A stretch of 64,000 nucleotides of DNA from Larsenimonas rhizosphaerae (lineage in GTDB: Bacteria > Pseudomonadota > Gammaproteobacteria > Pseudomonadales > Halomonadaceae): contig NZ_JAMLJK010000001.1 of assembly GCF_023700005.1 (NCBI RefSeq), forward strand, positions 1,657,096 through 1,721,095, written 5' to 3'. Below the pieces are notes generated by a model. That model did not search any database and was not told the origin of the DNA. It saw nothing but the letters and a program-made list of their open reading frames with translations. Shown here one piece after another: positions 30,582 through 39,482 of this stretch. The translations under genes and the position numbers were made by a program. Within the stretch, counting starts at the first letter, position 1; every line of letters starts with the position of its first letter.

Positions 30582-32318
30582 TTAAAAGGTTTCCCAGTCA
30601 TCATCATTGCCCACTGCAGAGACAGCCTCGCGTCGAGGTGCCTTCGCAGCCGGAAGCCTTCCTGGAGCCGAGGCCGCAGCAGGCCTTGAAGCCCTGGCCG
30701 CCGGTGGTACTGCCGGACGTGAAGACGGCGCGGCCTTCCTCTGCCCACCGGTACTGGCTACCGCACGCCCCAGCTTGAAGAAGGCCACTTCCTGGCGAAG
30801 CTCCTCGGCCTGCTCTTCAAGTGTTCGGCTCGCAGCCGCCGCTTCTTCAACAAGCGCGGCATTTTGCTGCGTGCCCTGGTCCATCTGTGAAACAGCCTGA
30901 TTCACCTGGTCGATACCGGTCGACTGTTCCTGACTTGCATGGGTAATCTCGGCCACGATGCCGCTGACCTGCTTGACGCTGGCGACGATGTCCGCCAGCG
31001 TGTCGCCGGATAGGCTGACCAGTTTGGAGCCTGACTCGACACGCACCACACTTTCCTCGACCAGCCCTGTAATTTCCTTGGCGGCCTTGGCGCTGCGCTG
31101 CGCCAGATTCCGGACTTCCGAAGCCACTACTGCAAACCCACGACCCTGTTCGCCGGCCCGTGCTGCCTCAACGGCAGCATTCAGTGCCAAAAGATTGGTC
31201 TGAAACGCAATTTCATCAATCAGACCGATAATATCGGCAATCTTCTTACTGGAGGCGTTGATCTCCTCCATCGCCTGAACGGCCTTGCCAACCACTTCAC
31301 CGCCATGCACTGCCTTTTCACTGACACTGGCTGCCAGTTGATTGGCCTGCTGAGCGTTATCGGCGTTCTGACGTACCGTCGATGTCATCTCCTCCATGGA
31401 GGCCGCCGTCTGCTCAAGACTGGCAGCCTGCTCCTGGGTACGACGACTCAAATCGTCATTACCGGAGGCAATTTCCTTCGCTGCCACCTGCACGGACTCG
31501 GAGTTACTGTGCATGCGCGTTACTACCGCAGAAAGGCGCTGCTGCATCGCATGCAGGCCACGCAGCATGTCGCCAAACTCGTCAGCACGACGCGTATCAA
31601 TGTCGTTGTCCAGCTCACCCTCGGCAATGGAGGCCGCCAGTTCGCGTGCTTTCAACAAGGGGGCAATGACCGAACGAATGGTCCAGAGACCGACGATTGC
31701 CGTGGAAACAGCCGCCACGACGATGGCCAGCCAGATAACCCACTGCTCAGTATTCGAACGTGCCATGGAATTGGCGTAAAAGGTGGCGGACTGATCGTTC
31801 TGAATGGCCAGAAGCTGGTTGCTGATGTCGCGGGCTTCATGAAAGCTGGCCCTCACGTCACTGACGTACAGATCTCGAGCCTGGTCATAATTGGAGGCGC
31901 GAATGGCCGCCAGCATCCGCTCAAGTCCTGCGGACATCGCATCATAGGTATTGATGAAGCGTATGGCGACCTCACGCTCCTCACCCGATGACACCATGGC
32001 CGGATAATATGCGGCCAGGCTGGTATTGACCGCATCCTGGGAGGCCTGCACCGCCTTGAGGATCTCCGCCGACTGGGCATCATCCCTGAGGGTGGTCATG
32101 CTCAGTGACTTGCCGCGAATTTCGGACAATTCACTCTTGATGGTGCCCAGAGACTGGGTGGCAATCAGGTTGTTCTTGTAGACCCGTTCAAGGTCACCGT
32201 TGGCTTCGTGAATGCCATAGGCACCAAAAAGGCCAAGAGCAACCACGACGACCACGCCACTGCCGAAGGCACCAATGAGACGATATCTTACGCTCTTGAA
32301 TCGATCCGCAACTGTCAT
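30582..32318 (-). CDS. Methyl-accepting chemotaxis protein
   Basis: Transmembrane chemoreceptor, 578 aa. An N-terminal membrane helix (about residues 14-35) and a periplasmic four-helix-bundle ligand domain are followed by a second helix near residue 195, a HAMP domain and a long coiled-coil signalling domain. The highly conserved hairpin tip ([20 protein letters not shown] and [17 protein letters not shown]) is intact. The C-terminus ends in a WETF pentapeptide-like tail after an Ala/Pro-rich linker, the tether for CheR/CheB seen in Tar and Tsr. The ligand cannot be inferred. It stands alone. Confidence 0.95.
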   Translation of the reverse strand: MTVADRFKSVRYRLIGAFGSGVVVVVALGLFGAYGIHEANGDLERVYKNNLIATQSLGTIKSELSEIRGKSLSMTTLRDDAQSAEILKAVQASQDAVNTSLAAYYPAMVSSGEEREVAIRFINTYDAMSAGLERMLAAIRASNYDQARDLYVSDVRASFHEARDISNQLLAIQNDQSATFYANSMARSNTEQWVIWLAIVVAAVSTAIVGLWTIRSVIAPLLKARELAASIAEGELDNDIDTRRADEFGDMLRGLHAMQQRLSAVVTRMHSNSESVQVAAKEIASGNDDLSRRTQEQAASLEQTAASMEEMTSTVRQNADNAQQANQLAASVSEKAVHGGEVVGKAVQAMEEINASSKKIADIIGLIDEIAFQTNLLALNAAVEAARAGEQGRGFAVVASEVRNLAQRSAKAAKEITGLVEESVVRVESGSKLVSLSGDTLADIVASVKQVSGIVAEITHASQEQSTGIDQVNQAVSQMDQGTQQNAALVEEAAAASRTLEEQAEELRQEVAFFKLGRAVASTGGQRKAAPSSRPAVPPAARASRPAAASAPGRLPAAKAPRREAVSAVGNDDDWETF

Positions 32319-32452
32319 GTTCGTTTAATCCATGCTTGGGAGTTGTTGATACCCTGCAGGGATGCTGCCCCGATCCATGGGCGCCATCCGACAGTATTAA
32401 CCGCCTTTCCGGTATCGGCACTCGCTTGAAAAAATTAAACGCCTGACAATAA

Positions 32453-32476
32453 AAAGGGGCCCTGTCAGGCCCCGAT
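32453..32476 (-). terminator. Terminator of the NCS1 transporter gene
   Basis: On the minus strand GGGGCC, loop TGACAG, GGCCCC (register as GGGGCC/GGCCCC) followed by TTTTTATTG, just after the transporter stop codon. Confidence 0.8.
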
Positions 32477-32502
32477 ACCCATCAGATTCAGGAAATGGCA
32501 CG

Positions 32503-33969
32503 TTATACGCGGCTTCCGGTCGGAACCACGACACGGCGCCCTGCAGTGGCAGCTCCCAGCCAGTACTCGGAAAACAGCCCGTAACACCCGGCCGCCAGCA
32601 ACCCGCCAATGAAGACGGAAAAGTGACGAAGATCACCCAGTGCCGGTATGAAATTAATGATGATCGTAACGACTCCAGCGACCAGAAGAGCTTTAACCGC
32701 TTCGAAGTTGACCCCCCCCTGGAAGTAATAGGCGCCCTGACTGTCATCAATGAACAACGCGTTCACATCGACCTTTTGACGCTTCAGCAGGTAGTAATCC
32801 AGCAATACAATGCCGTAGATCGGGCCAATGAGGGCCGCCAGCAGATCGACGGTGTAATGGATGATGTCCGGATTATTGAACAGGTTCCAGGGCGTAATGA
32901 ATATCGAGCCGATGGCCGCAATCATGCCCCCGGTCCGCCAGCTGATACGCTGCGGTGCGACGTGAGCAAAGTCGAATGCCGGTGACACGAAGTTGGCCAC
33001 GATATTAATGCCAACGGTGGCAATGATGAATGTCAGCACACCCAGTGCCGCAGCCGTTGCATTATCGATGCGAGCCACCGTCTCTACCGGATCGCTGATC
33101 ATCTCGCCAAACACGGCGGGGGTTCCGGATACCACCACGATCGTAATGACCGAGAACAGCAGGAAATTGACTGGCAGGCCCCAGAAATTGCCGCGCCGAA
33201 CGTCTGCCTCACTGCGGCAATACCGCGAAAAGTCGCCAAAATTGAGGGTTGGTCCTGAAAAGTAACCTGCTACCAGCGCCGCAGCGACCACCATCTGCCA
33301 CACCGCATCCATTCCGCTCAACTCTTTGCTGCCGATCGAAAAGCTGATGTTGCTCCAGCCAGCCTTGTACACAATCCAGCCAGCCAGCAGAAACATGACC
33401 GCATAGACCGCAGGCCCGGCCCAGTCGATAAACCGCTTGATGGCATGCATGCCATGCCAGAACACCAGCGCCTGAAGCACCCACATGATTGAAAACCCGA
33501 TCCAGCCCAGCAGCGACAGCCCCAGAAAATACTGCCCGGCCAGAGGTTCAAGCGATGGCACCCAACGCAACAACACCAGAACCAGTGCGCTGGAGGCCAG
33601 GTAGGTCTGAATGCCATACCACACGACAGCAATCAGGCCACGGATGACAGCTGGCACATTGGCACCCCTGATGCCAAAGGACAGGCGACATACCACAGGA
33701 AAGGGCACACCGGTACGCTGACTGGGACGCGCCATCAGATTGGCAACCACCTGGACGATGCCGATGCCTACCAGCAGGGATACGAGCACCTGCCAGCCGG
33801 CCAGACCCAGCGCGAACAGACTGGCGGCGAACACGTAGCCCCCCACGCTGTGCACATCAGACATCCAGAAGGCGAAAATATTATAGGCCGTCCACTTCTG
33901 CCGAACCGGCCCCAGATCGTCGTTGTAAAGCGTCGGACTCCAGTCACGCGTGTTGTAATTGTTATCCAT
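32503..33969 (-). CDS. NCS1-family nucleobase/allantoin transporter
   Basis: Inner-membrane permease of the NCS1 family (cytosine, uracil, hydantoin and allantoin carriers). RDWSPTLYNDDLGPV...WTAYNIFAFWMSDVHSVGGYVFA at the N-terminus, GPTLNFGDFSRYCRS in the centre and DYYLLKRQKVDVNALF near the C-terminus are diagnostic. 488 aa with about 12 helices. The ATG at 33969 matches the family N-terminus; an upstream in-frame ATG at 34044 would lie across the operator. It is divergent from a GntR regulator, allantoin racemase and allantoinase, with two TTGTATACAA sites in the shared region. Allantoin or a related hydantoin is the likely substrate (inference from neighbours). Confidence 0.9.
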   Translation of the reverse strand: MDNNYNTRDWSPTLYNDDLGPVRQKWTAYNIFAFWMSDVHSVGGYVFAASLFALGLAGWQVLVSLLVGIGIVQVVANLMARPSQRTGVPFPVVCRLSFGIRGANVPAVIRGLIAVVWYGIQTYLASSALVLVLLRWVPSLEPLAGQYFLGLSLLGWIGFSIMWVLQALVFWHGMHAIKRFIDWAGPAVYAVMFLLAGWIVYKAGWSNISFSIGSKELSGMDAVWQMVVAAALVAGYFSGPTLNFGDFSRYCRSEADVRRGNFWGLPVNFLLFSVITIVVVSGTPAVFGEMISDPVETVARIDNATAAALGVLTFIIATVGINIVANFVSPAFDFAHVAPQRISWRTGGMIAAIGSIFITPWNLFNNPDIIHYTVDLLAALIGPIYGIVLLDYYLLKRQKVDVNALFIDDSQGAYYFQGGVNFEAVKALLVAGVVTIIINFIPALGDLRHFSVFIGGLLAAGCYGLFSEYWLGAATAGRRVVVPTGSRV

Positions 33970-34006
33970 GCTGCGGCTCCAAAGCGGTGAGAACACAAGG
34001 TGTGGT

Positions 34007-34024
34007 CCTTTTGTATACAAAAGG
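34007..34024. promoter_or_regulatory. Palindromic operator candidate near the NCS1 start
   Basis: Perfect 18-bp palindrome CCTTTTGTATACAAAAGG, 38 bases upstream of the NCS1 start codon. Its TTGTATACAA core recurs at 34160. Palindromes of this sort are typical sites for FCD-type GntR repressors, and such a regulator is encoded immediately adjacent. Confidence 0.7.
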
Positions 34025-34156
34025 CGTGCCAACTCGATGCTCAAGGCGCTATTTCCGCATCATTCAAATACACCAGGGGCCATGTCAGTCTTGTCGATGC
34101 CCCTGAACAGCGCATGAATGCCACGCCCTGCACTTATCGTGTGCAGGAAATGACGT

Positions 34157-34172
34157 TTATTGTATACAAAAC
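34157..34172. promoter_or_regulatory. Second TTGTATACAA operator candidate
   Basis: TTGTATACAA core at 34160-34169 within TTTATTGTATACAAAAC, 80 bases upstream of the GntR gene and about 140 bases from the first palindrome. It gives each divergent transcript its own site. Confidence 0.65.
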
Positions 34173-34249
34173 AGCGCGCACTCTGTCGACACACACCTGG
34201 CACGCTTCCTGCTTAAATAACAGCATGGCTTACTAAAAGAGCGCATCAC

Positions 34250-34987
34250 ATGACCCAGGCACACCAACGTCATCTATTCGACTCCACTCGAATACAGCAG
34301 CTACTCCCTGACGACACCGTCTATGTCAGCCTGTGGCAGGCCATCATCGGTCAACGACTCCGGCCCGGCGCCCGGCTGCCGGAAGATGCGCTGGCACGGG
34401 CACTTTCAACCAGTCGGACCGGCATTCGCCGTGCCCTGCAGCGCCTGAGTCTGGAAGGGCTCATCGTACTGGCGCCACACCGAGGTGCTCGCGTGGCCAG
34501 CCCTACCCCGGCAGAAGCCAGAGAGATATTCGAAGCGCGGCGCATCATTGAATGCGGCCTGATACCGGCCGTGGTTCGTCATACCACCGCCACCGATACC
34601 CAGCGCCTTGAAGCCCTGGTCCACCAGGAGAAGCGCGCCATTGCCACGGGGAATCGCATGGAGGCCATTCGCCTGTCCGGAGAATTTCATATTCGATTGT
34701 TCACACCGGCCGACAACACCCTTTTACTGGAATCACTGGCACAGCTTGTGTCGCGCACATCCCTGTTGATCGCACTTTACCCACCAGCCAATACCCATCC
34801 CTGCCACTGTCAGCATGATGAATTGATCACGCTGATCACTGAGGGCGAAGCAGACCAGGCGACCCGATGGATGCACCATCACCTTGAAGCACTTGAGCAG
34901 GGGCTCGAAATGACACCCCGCGATACCGACCTGCCCGACTTCGAAACGCTCTTCAGTACGGACCCATCATCAAGGAACGCATCATGA
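34250..34987 (+). CDS. GntR-family (FCD) regulator, HpxS-like
   Basis: FadR-type GntR regulator, 245 aa: an N-terminal winged helix (GARLPEDALARALSTSRTGIRRALQRLSLEGLI, residues about 40-75, and a following wing) and a C-terminal FCD ligand-binding domain (FEARRIIECGLIPAVVR; His residues in GEFHIRLF and HCQHDELI). It heads a tight operon with allantoin racemase and allantoinase through ATGA overlaps, the same order as hpxS-hpxA-hpxB in Klebsiella. The palindromes at 34007 and 34160 are its probable binding sites, and an allantoin-pathway intermediate its likely ligand. Confidence 0.88.
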   Translation: MTQAHQRHLFDSTRIQQLLPDDTVYVSLWQAIIGQRLRPGARLPEDALARALSTSRTGIRRALQRLSLEGLIVLAPHRGARVASPTPAEAREIFEARRIIECGLIPAVVRHTTATDTQRLEALVHQEKRAIATGNRMEAIRLSGEFHIRLFTPADNTLLLESLAQLVSRTSLLIALYPPANTHPCHCQHDELITLITEGEADQATRWMHHHLEALEQGLEMTPRDTDLPDFETLFSTDPSSRNAS

Positions 34988-35736
34988 ACTGGCATATTGC
35001 CAACCCCAACACCGGCCAGGCGATGAGCGACCTGCTGGCCACCACCCTCACTCACCGCTTTCCTGCGCTGGATATCGAGGTCACAACCTCGCCCTGCGGC
35101 CCGGCTTCACTTGAAGGGCATGCAGATGAAGCCCTTGCCGTGCCAGGTCTTTTAACCCGCATCATCGAAGCCGAACACCACCACCCAAGGTGTCGTGGTC
35201 ATGTCATTGCCTGCTTCGGTGATCCCGGTATTGCCGCCGCTCGAGAGGTTGCCCGGCGGCCGGTCATCGGCATGGCAGAAGCCGCCATGGCCAGCGCCCG
35301 GCTGATCGGCGAACGCTTCTCGATCATTACCACACTGGCACGCACTGTACCGCTGGCACGACGGCTGGTACGTGAATATGGCCATGCGCAACACTGTGGT
35401 GGCATCCATGCCAGCGGCATCAACGTGCTGGACCTGGATAGCGATTTGGCCTTTAAACGCGTACTGGAAGATAGTGAACAGTTATTGAGCGCCGACCAGA
35501 GCGATGTCCTGATTCTGGGCTGTGCCGGCATGGCTCCCTGGGCGCCCGGATTACAGGAACGACTTGGCCGCCCTGTCGTTGATGGCGTAAGCGCCGGTCT
35601 ACAGCTGCTGGTTCACCTTGACCAACTGGGCCTTTCACCTGCCAAGCAGCACGATCGCGCCCTGCCGATCGACAAGCCGGTCATCGGCCCGCATTCACAC
35701 CTTTATGCCAGACTTCACGAGGACACCCGTTCATGA
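34984..35736 (+). CDS. Asp/Glu/hydantoin racemase family, probable allantoin racemase
   Basis: Cofactor-independent two-cysteine racemase. The NPNT N-terminal motif, the catalytic Cys region ACFGDPG (about residue 78) and the second Cys in ILGCAGMAPW (about residue 180) match hydantoin/allantoin racemases such as HpxA. 250 aa. It overlaps the regulator upstream and the allantoinase downstream by 4 bases. It would interconvert (R)- and (S)-allantoin, so that spontaneously formed (R)-allantoin can be used by a stereospecific allantoinase. Confidence 0.85.
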   Translation: MNWHIANPNTGQAMSDLLATTLTHRFPALDIEVTTSPCGPASLEGHADEALAVPGLLTRIIEAEHHHPRCRGHVIACFGDPGIAAAREVARRPVIGMAEAAMASARLIGERFSIITTLARTVPLARRLVREYGHAQHCGGIHASGINVLDLDSDLAFKRVLEDSEQLLSADQSDVLILGCAGMAPWAPGLQERLGRPVVDGVSAGLQLLVHLDQLGLSPAKQHDRALPIDKPVIGPHSHLYARLHEDTRS

Positions 35737-36656
35737 ATACCCACTACCCGCGCGACCTCAGGGGATATGGCGAGCACCCCATTGATCCGCAGTGGCCGGG
35801 CAACGCCCGTATCGCAGTCCAGTTCGTGCTCAATCATGAGGAAGGCGGAGAAAACAATGTCCTGCATGGTGATGATGCCAGCGAAGTCTTTCTGTCGGAC
35901 ATCATTGGCGCCACCGCCTATCCCGATCGTCACATGAGCATGGAATCACTGTATGAATATGGCACCCGGGCCGGAGTATGGCGCGTATTGCGGGAATTTG
36001 ACCGTCGGGGCTGGCCTTTGACCGTCTTTGGTGTGGCCATGGCACTTGAACGCTATCCGGAAATGGCCGACGCCTTTTTAAGCCGCGGCCACGAAATCGC
36101 CTGTCATGGCTGGCGCTGGATTCATTATCAGGACATGCCCATCGACCAGGAACGGGAACACATGGCACGCGCGGTCGAGATTTTCAGACGATTGACCGGG
36201 GCCGCGCCATCCGGCTGGTATACCGGCCGCGACAGTCCTCGTACCCGCCAGCTGGTGGTCGAGCACGGCGGCTTTACCTACGACTCGGATTATTACGGTG
36301 ACGACCTGCCCTTCTGGACCCGCGTACAATGCCACGATGGTACGACCAAACCTCACCTCGTAGTGCCTTATACCCTCGATACCAATGACATGCGCTTTGC
36401 CACGCCGCAGGGGTTTCATAATGGCGATCAGTTCTTTCATTACCTGAAGGATGCGTTCGATGTTCTGTACGAGGAAGGCAAACAGCATCCAAAAATGCTG
36501 TCCATCGGGCTTCACAGCCGCCTGATCGGCCGGCCTGGCCGCTTCCGCGGTCTACAGCGCTTCATGGATCATGTGGCCGCTCATGACAGGGTCTGGATAA
36601 CGCGCCGCATCGATATTGCAGAGCACTGGAAGACCCATCACCCGGCCGGTGAATAG
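35733..36656 (+). CDS. puuE: Allantoinase, polysaccharide-deacetylase type
   Basis: Metal-independent allantoinase of the PuuE type (HpxB in Klebsiella), belonging to the carbohydrate-esterase 4 fold. It opens the hydantoin ring of allantoin to allantoate. YPRDLRGYGEHPIDPQWPG and VLNHEEGGENNVLHGD at the N-terminus and HGWRWIHYQ near residue 125 are family signatures. 307 aa matches characterised members. It ends the hpxSAB-like operon and is followed by a strong terminator. It is not homologous to the amidohydrolase-type AllB. Confidence 0.94.
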   Translation: MNTHYPRDLRGYGEHPIDPQWPGNARIAVQFVLNHEEGGENNVLHGDDASEVFLSDIIGATAYPDRHMSMESLYEYGTRAGVWRVLREFDRRGWPLTVFGVAMALERYPEMADAFLSRGHEIACHGWRWIHYQDMPIDQEREHMARAVEIFRRLTGAAPSGWYTGRDSPRTRQLVVEHGGFTYDSDYYGDDLPFWTRVQCHDGTTKPHLVVPYTLDTNDMRFATPQGFHNGDQFFHYLKDAFDVLYEEGKQHPKMLSIGLHSRLIGRPGRFRGLQRFMDHVAAHDRVWITRRIDIAEHWKTHHPAGE

Positions 36657-36671
36657 CACTCAAGTCTCTCA

Positions 36672-36701
36672 TTAAAAACGCCGCAACTGCGGCGTTTTTA
36701 A
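36672..36701. terminator. Bidirectional terminator after puuE
   Basis: TTAAAAACGCCGCA, loop ACT-centred, TGCGGCGTTTTTAA: a perfect 30-base palindrome with A- and T-runs. It separates puuE from the convergent amidase gene. Confidence 0.9.
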
Positions 36702-36729
36702 TGATAAAACGAGATGGCAGCGCAGACCG

Positions 36730-37878
36730 TCACCCCGTTATTTCTTCAAATGCTGCCAACAGTGCCCGATCATGCCCGGGAGGCGCCAGCAGGGAAACGC
36801 CCCACGGGCAGCCGTCATCCTCAAGCCAGGGCTGCGCCAGTACCGGTGCCCCCCATAATCCGCCCAGCGCAGTCATGCCCATCAATCGTTCGCGATAATC
36901 GGCCAGTGATCCGGCAGGTGTAGTCAGGCGGGGCGCAGCGCCCGGTGCCGAGGGCAGGCAGATCAGCCTGCGCCCTCCGTCACTCCAGCGAATCAACCGG
37001 CGTATGATGGCCAGACGCTGATGCTCGGCTTCAGCCTCGGCAGTAGCGTCCAGCTCGGCGCTCCAGTCAAAACGTGCCTGAATATCCGGGGCAAAGGTGG
37101 GGCGGGTCCGGGTGATCCAGTCACCATGCTCACGCCACAGCGACCGCCCCTGCAGTATTCTGAACGTGGCACTGGCTGATTTCACAACCGACAGGGGCAG
37201 TGTTTCCACACTCACGTTTTCCACATGCCGTGTCAGCCGGGAAGTTATCCGGTCAAATGCCCCCGCCGGCATCCCCTCGGGACGCAGCACGGTCACACCG
37301 CTGAATGTCACATCAGCCTGTGCCGGCAGCAGCACATCCGCGACCGCAGCGAGGGTTTTCATATCCCGCGTCAGCCATCCCACCGTGTCAAACCGGGGCG
37401 CAAGGCGGACCATCCCGGCAGTGCTGATGGCGCCCCAGCTGGGGCGCAGGCCATAAAGACCACAATAGCTGGCCGGCACGCGAATGGAGCCTCCCGTATC
37501 GGTTCCCAATCCGATATCGGCCTCTCCCCGGGCCACAGCCACTGCAGATCCCGAGCTTGAGCCGCCGGGCAATCGGTCCGGAGCTGACGGATTGGTGGGC
37601 GTGCCATAATGGATATTGGCCCCGTTCAGGCTATAGGCCAGCTCATCGGTCAGGGTCTTGCCGGTGAGATGACACCCGGCGTTCAAAAGCGTCGCGATTA
37701 CCGGAGAACTGGACTGCGGTACAGGGTGCGTGGCCAGCCAGTCCGGATTGCCGGCACCGGTAGGCAGCCCCTTTACATCAAACAGGTCCTTGACCGCCAA
37801 ACGCTGGTAGTCGAGCGGACCGCTACCGGTGGGCGGACGAATGCTGCGGGGGGTAACCCAGAAGGAAGACGTTGTCAT
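36730..37878 (-). CDS. Amidase-signature enzyme, candidate oxalurate amidohydrolase
   Basis: Serine amidase of the amidase-signature family, 382 aa (short; GatA-type members are about 470). The catalytic triad is visible: Lys in AVKDLFD (about residue 30), cis-Ser in GGSSSGSAVAVA and nucleophilic Ser in DTGGSIRVPAS. It lies alone on the minus strand inside the purine cluster, between allantoinase and the RpiR regulator. In Klebsiella, HpxY-type amidases of this family take part in converting oxalurate, the co-product of the ureidoglycine-glyoxylate aminotransferase, to oxamate. That aminotransferase is encoded at 50017, so this role fits, but it is inferred from neighbours. No HpxX/AtzG-like small subunit is seen. 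Confidence 0.8.
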   Translation of the reverse strand: MTTSSFWVTPRSIRPPTGSGPLDYQRLAVKDLFDVKGLPTGAGNPDWLATHPVPQSSSPVIATLLNAGCHLTGKTLTDELAYSLNGANIHYGTPTNPSAPDRLPGGSSSGSAVAVARGEADIGLGTDTGGSIRVPASYCGLYGLRPSWGAISTAGMVRLAPRFDTVGWLTRDMKTLAAVADVLLPAQADVTFSGVTVLRPEGMPAGAFDRITSRLTRHVENVSVETLPLSVVKSASATFRILQGRSLWREHGDWITRTRPTFAPDIQARFDWSAELDATAEAEAEHQRLAIIRRLIRWSDGGRRLICLPSAPGAAPRLTTPAGSLADYRERLMGMTALGGLWGAPVLAQPWLEDDGCPWGVSLLAPPGHDRALLAAFEEITG

Positions 37879-37950
37879 GCACTACATCCTGATCATGTTG
37901 TTGTTATTGATAACAGGGAGGCTACGGCCGACACCGAGCCTCCGGTGAGG

Positions 37951-38781
37951 CTATGACAATTCGTCAAGCTGTTCGAAATGATGCGATAACCGTGCCATTC
38001 GCTGGCGGCCGGATTTCAAATGTTCATGCAGCACGGCACTGGCCAGGATATTGACGAGACTCATCGCTGCGGCATAGCTGTCAAAGGCGGAGATACTGTC
38101 CAGCGGACAAATGACAGACCAGTCCGCATGCTGTCGGGCTGATGTGGCCGTACCATCGGCGATCAGCAGAACCGAACAGGGCAGCGTATGCAGATGCGCC
38201 ATCAGCCGATCAAATGACGTGACCCGGCGTCTGAATCCCACGACCACGACCACATCGCGGTCGCCAAGCGAGGCCAGCTCCTCGGCCAGCGTCTGACCCG
38301 GCTGGGGTAACACATGGACCTGACCGCGCACCTGCAGCAACTGCTGCCGCAGGTGCAGGGCCACCGGGTAGCTGTTGCGGAACCCCATGACCACCACGTT
38401 ATCCGCGGTCGACACGGCCTGAGCAATCGCTCCCAGGGTGTCCGGATCAAGACCATCCAGCATGGCCTTCACATTGGCCTGCTCACGTTCGAAATGACGA
38501 TGGAAGGCCTGCACAGTGTGTCCGGGCTCGGTCACCAGTGGCACCCCCAGATTACGCAATTCACGCGCGTGCTCGCGCACCTCCTGAAAATGGGCGAATC
38601 CCAGCCGCTTGAACAGTCTCGTCACCGTGGCCTTTGACACGCCGGTCAGGCGTGCCAGGTCTGCTGCACTGTAGATGGCGAAGTCATCAAAGTGGGCCAG
38701 AATAAAATCTGCAACACGCCGCTCGTGGGAGGGCAAATCCTGGTAGTAGGCCTCAATGCGTTGTCCGATATGCTGCGTCAT
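37951..38781 (-). CDS. RpiR/MurR-family regulator
   Basis: Transcription factor of the RpiR family, 276 aa. An N-terminal HTH_6 domain (YSAADLARLTGVSKATVTRLFKRLGF, residues about 37-62) is followed by a SIS sugar-phosphate-isomerase-like ligand domain (residues about 125-250). It is the last of three consecutive regulators that overlap by 4 bases (TetR, GntR, RpiR). RpiR proteins regulate hpx genes in Klebsiella. The palindrome near 51301 is of the TGAAA-TTTCA type used by this family and is a candidate site. Confidence 0.88.
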   Translation of the reverse strand: MTQHIGQRIEAYYQDLPSHERRVADFILAHFDDFAIYSAADLARLTGVSKATVTRLFKRLGFAHFQEVREHARELRNLGVPLVTEPGHTVQAFHRHFEREQANVKAMLDGLDPDTLGAIAQAVSTADNVVVMGFRNSYPVALHLRQQLLQVRGQVHVLPQPGQTLAEELASLGDRDVVVVVGFRRRVTSFDRLMAHLHTLPCSVLLIADGTATSARQHADWSVICPLDSISAFDSYAAAMSLVNILASAVLHEHLKSGRQRMARLSHHFEQLDELS

Positions 38782-39482
38782 AGTCGAGACATCAAGGGTC
38801 TGAGCGCAGTCGGAACATCGTCTATCGGCGCCGGCTGCCGGCTGCTCAACTGGGCACGAATGCCTTCAATGTGATCACGACCGAGCTGGTAAACCCTATC
38901 GGCGTCATCGACAATCAGCGCCTCCAGCAGAAGTTGATGATCTTCCTCCATATAGCATGACGCCGGCCCGTGTGTCCGAAACAATACGACCAGTGCCGAT
39001 ACATGCACCAGTACGCGCATCAATGCATCGCCCAGCGGCCGATTCGGGCAGCGACGCGCCAGCATTTCGTGAAACTCTCTGGAGCACTGGGTCCGAATCA
39101 TGTCGTGCCCCTGATAATGGGCGCGACGCTCGGTGTCCAGCAGGTCCTTCAGGACCTGGCGGTTTACAGGTGTCAGAGTGCCACTCAGCAGGGCAAGGGC
39201 TTCCCTGTCGAGCGTTGACCAGATGGTAAAGACATCATCCAGCTCCTCTTCGGTGGTCGTACGCACCTGAGCGCTGCGATGCGCCGCCCGCGTGACCAGC
39301 GCCAGCTCTTCCAGATGGATCAATACCTGCTGAATCACCGTACGCGAACAGCCATACAGCATGGCCAGCTCCTTTTCCCGCAGCACTGTGCCCGGGGTCA
39401 GACGGTGCCGCGCCATCGCATCCCTTAAATGCTCGGCGATGCGATCAACCTCGGTCATTTGCGTCGTTATCAACGGGGTCAT
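38778..39482 (-). CDS. GntR-family (FCD) regulator
   Basis: Second FCD-type GntR regulator of the cluster, 234 aa. N-terminal winged helix (PGTVLREKELAMLYGCSRTVIQQVLIHLEELALV) and FCD domain (LDREALALLSG...EFHEMLARR). It overlaps the TetR gene upstream and the RpiR gene downstream by 4 bases each. It differs from the HpxS-like protein at 34250, so two GntR regulators serve this cluster. The ligand is unknown. Confidence 0.87.
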   Translation of the reverse strand: MTPLITTQMTEVDRIAEHLRDAMARHRLTPGTVLREKELAMLYGCSRTVIQQVLIHLEELALVTRAAHRSAQVRTTTEEELDDVFTIWSTLDREALALLSGTLTPVNRQVLKDLLDTERRAHYQGHDMIRTQCSREFHEMLARRCPNRPLGDALMRVLVHVSALVVLFRTHGPASCYMEEDHQLLLEALIVDDADRVYQLGRDHIEGIRAQLSSRQPAPIDDVPTALRPLMSRL

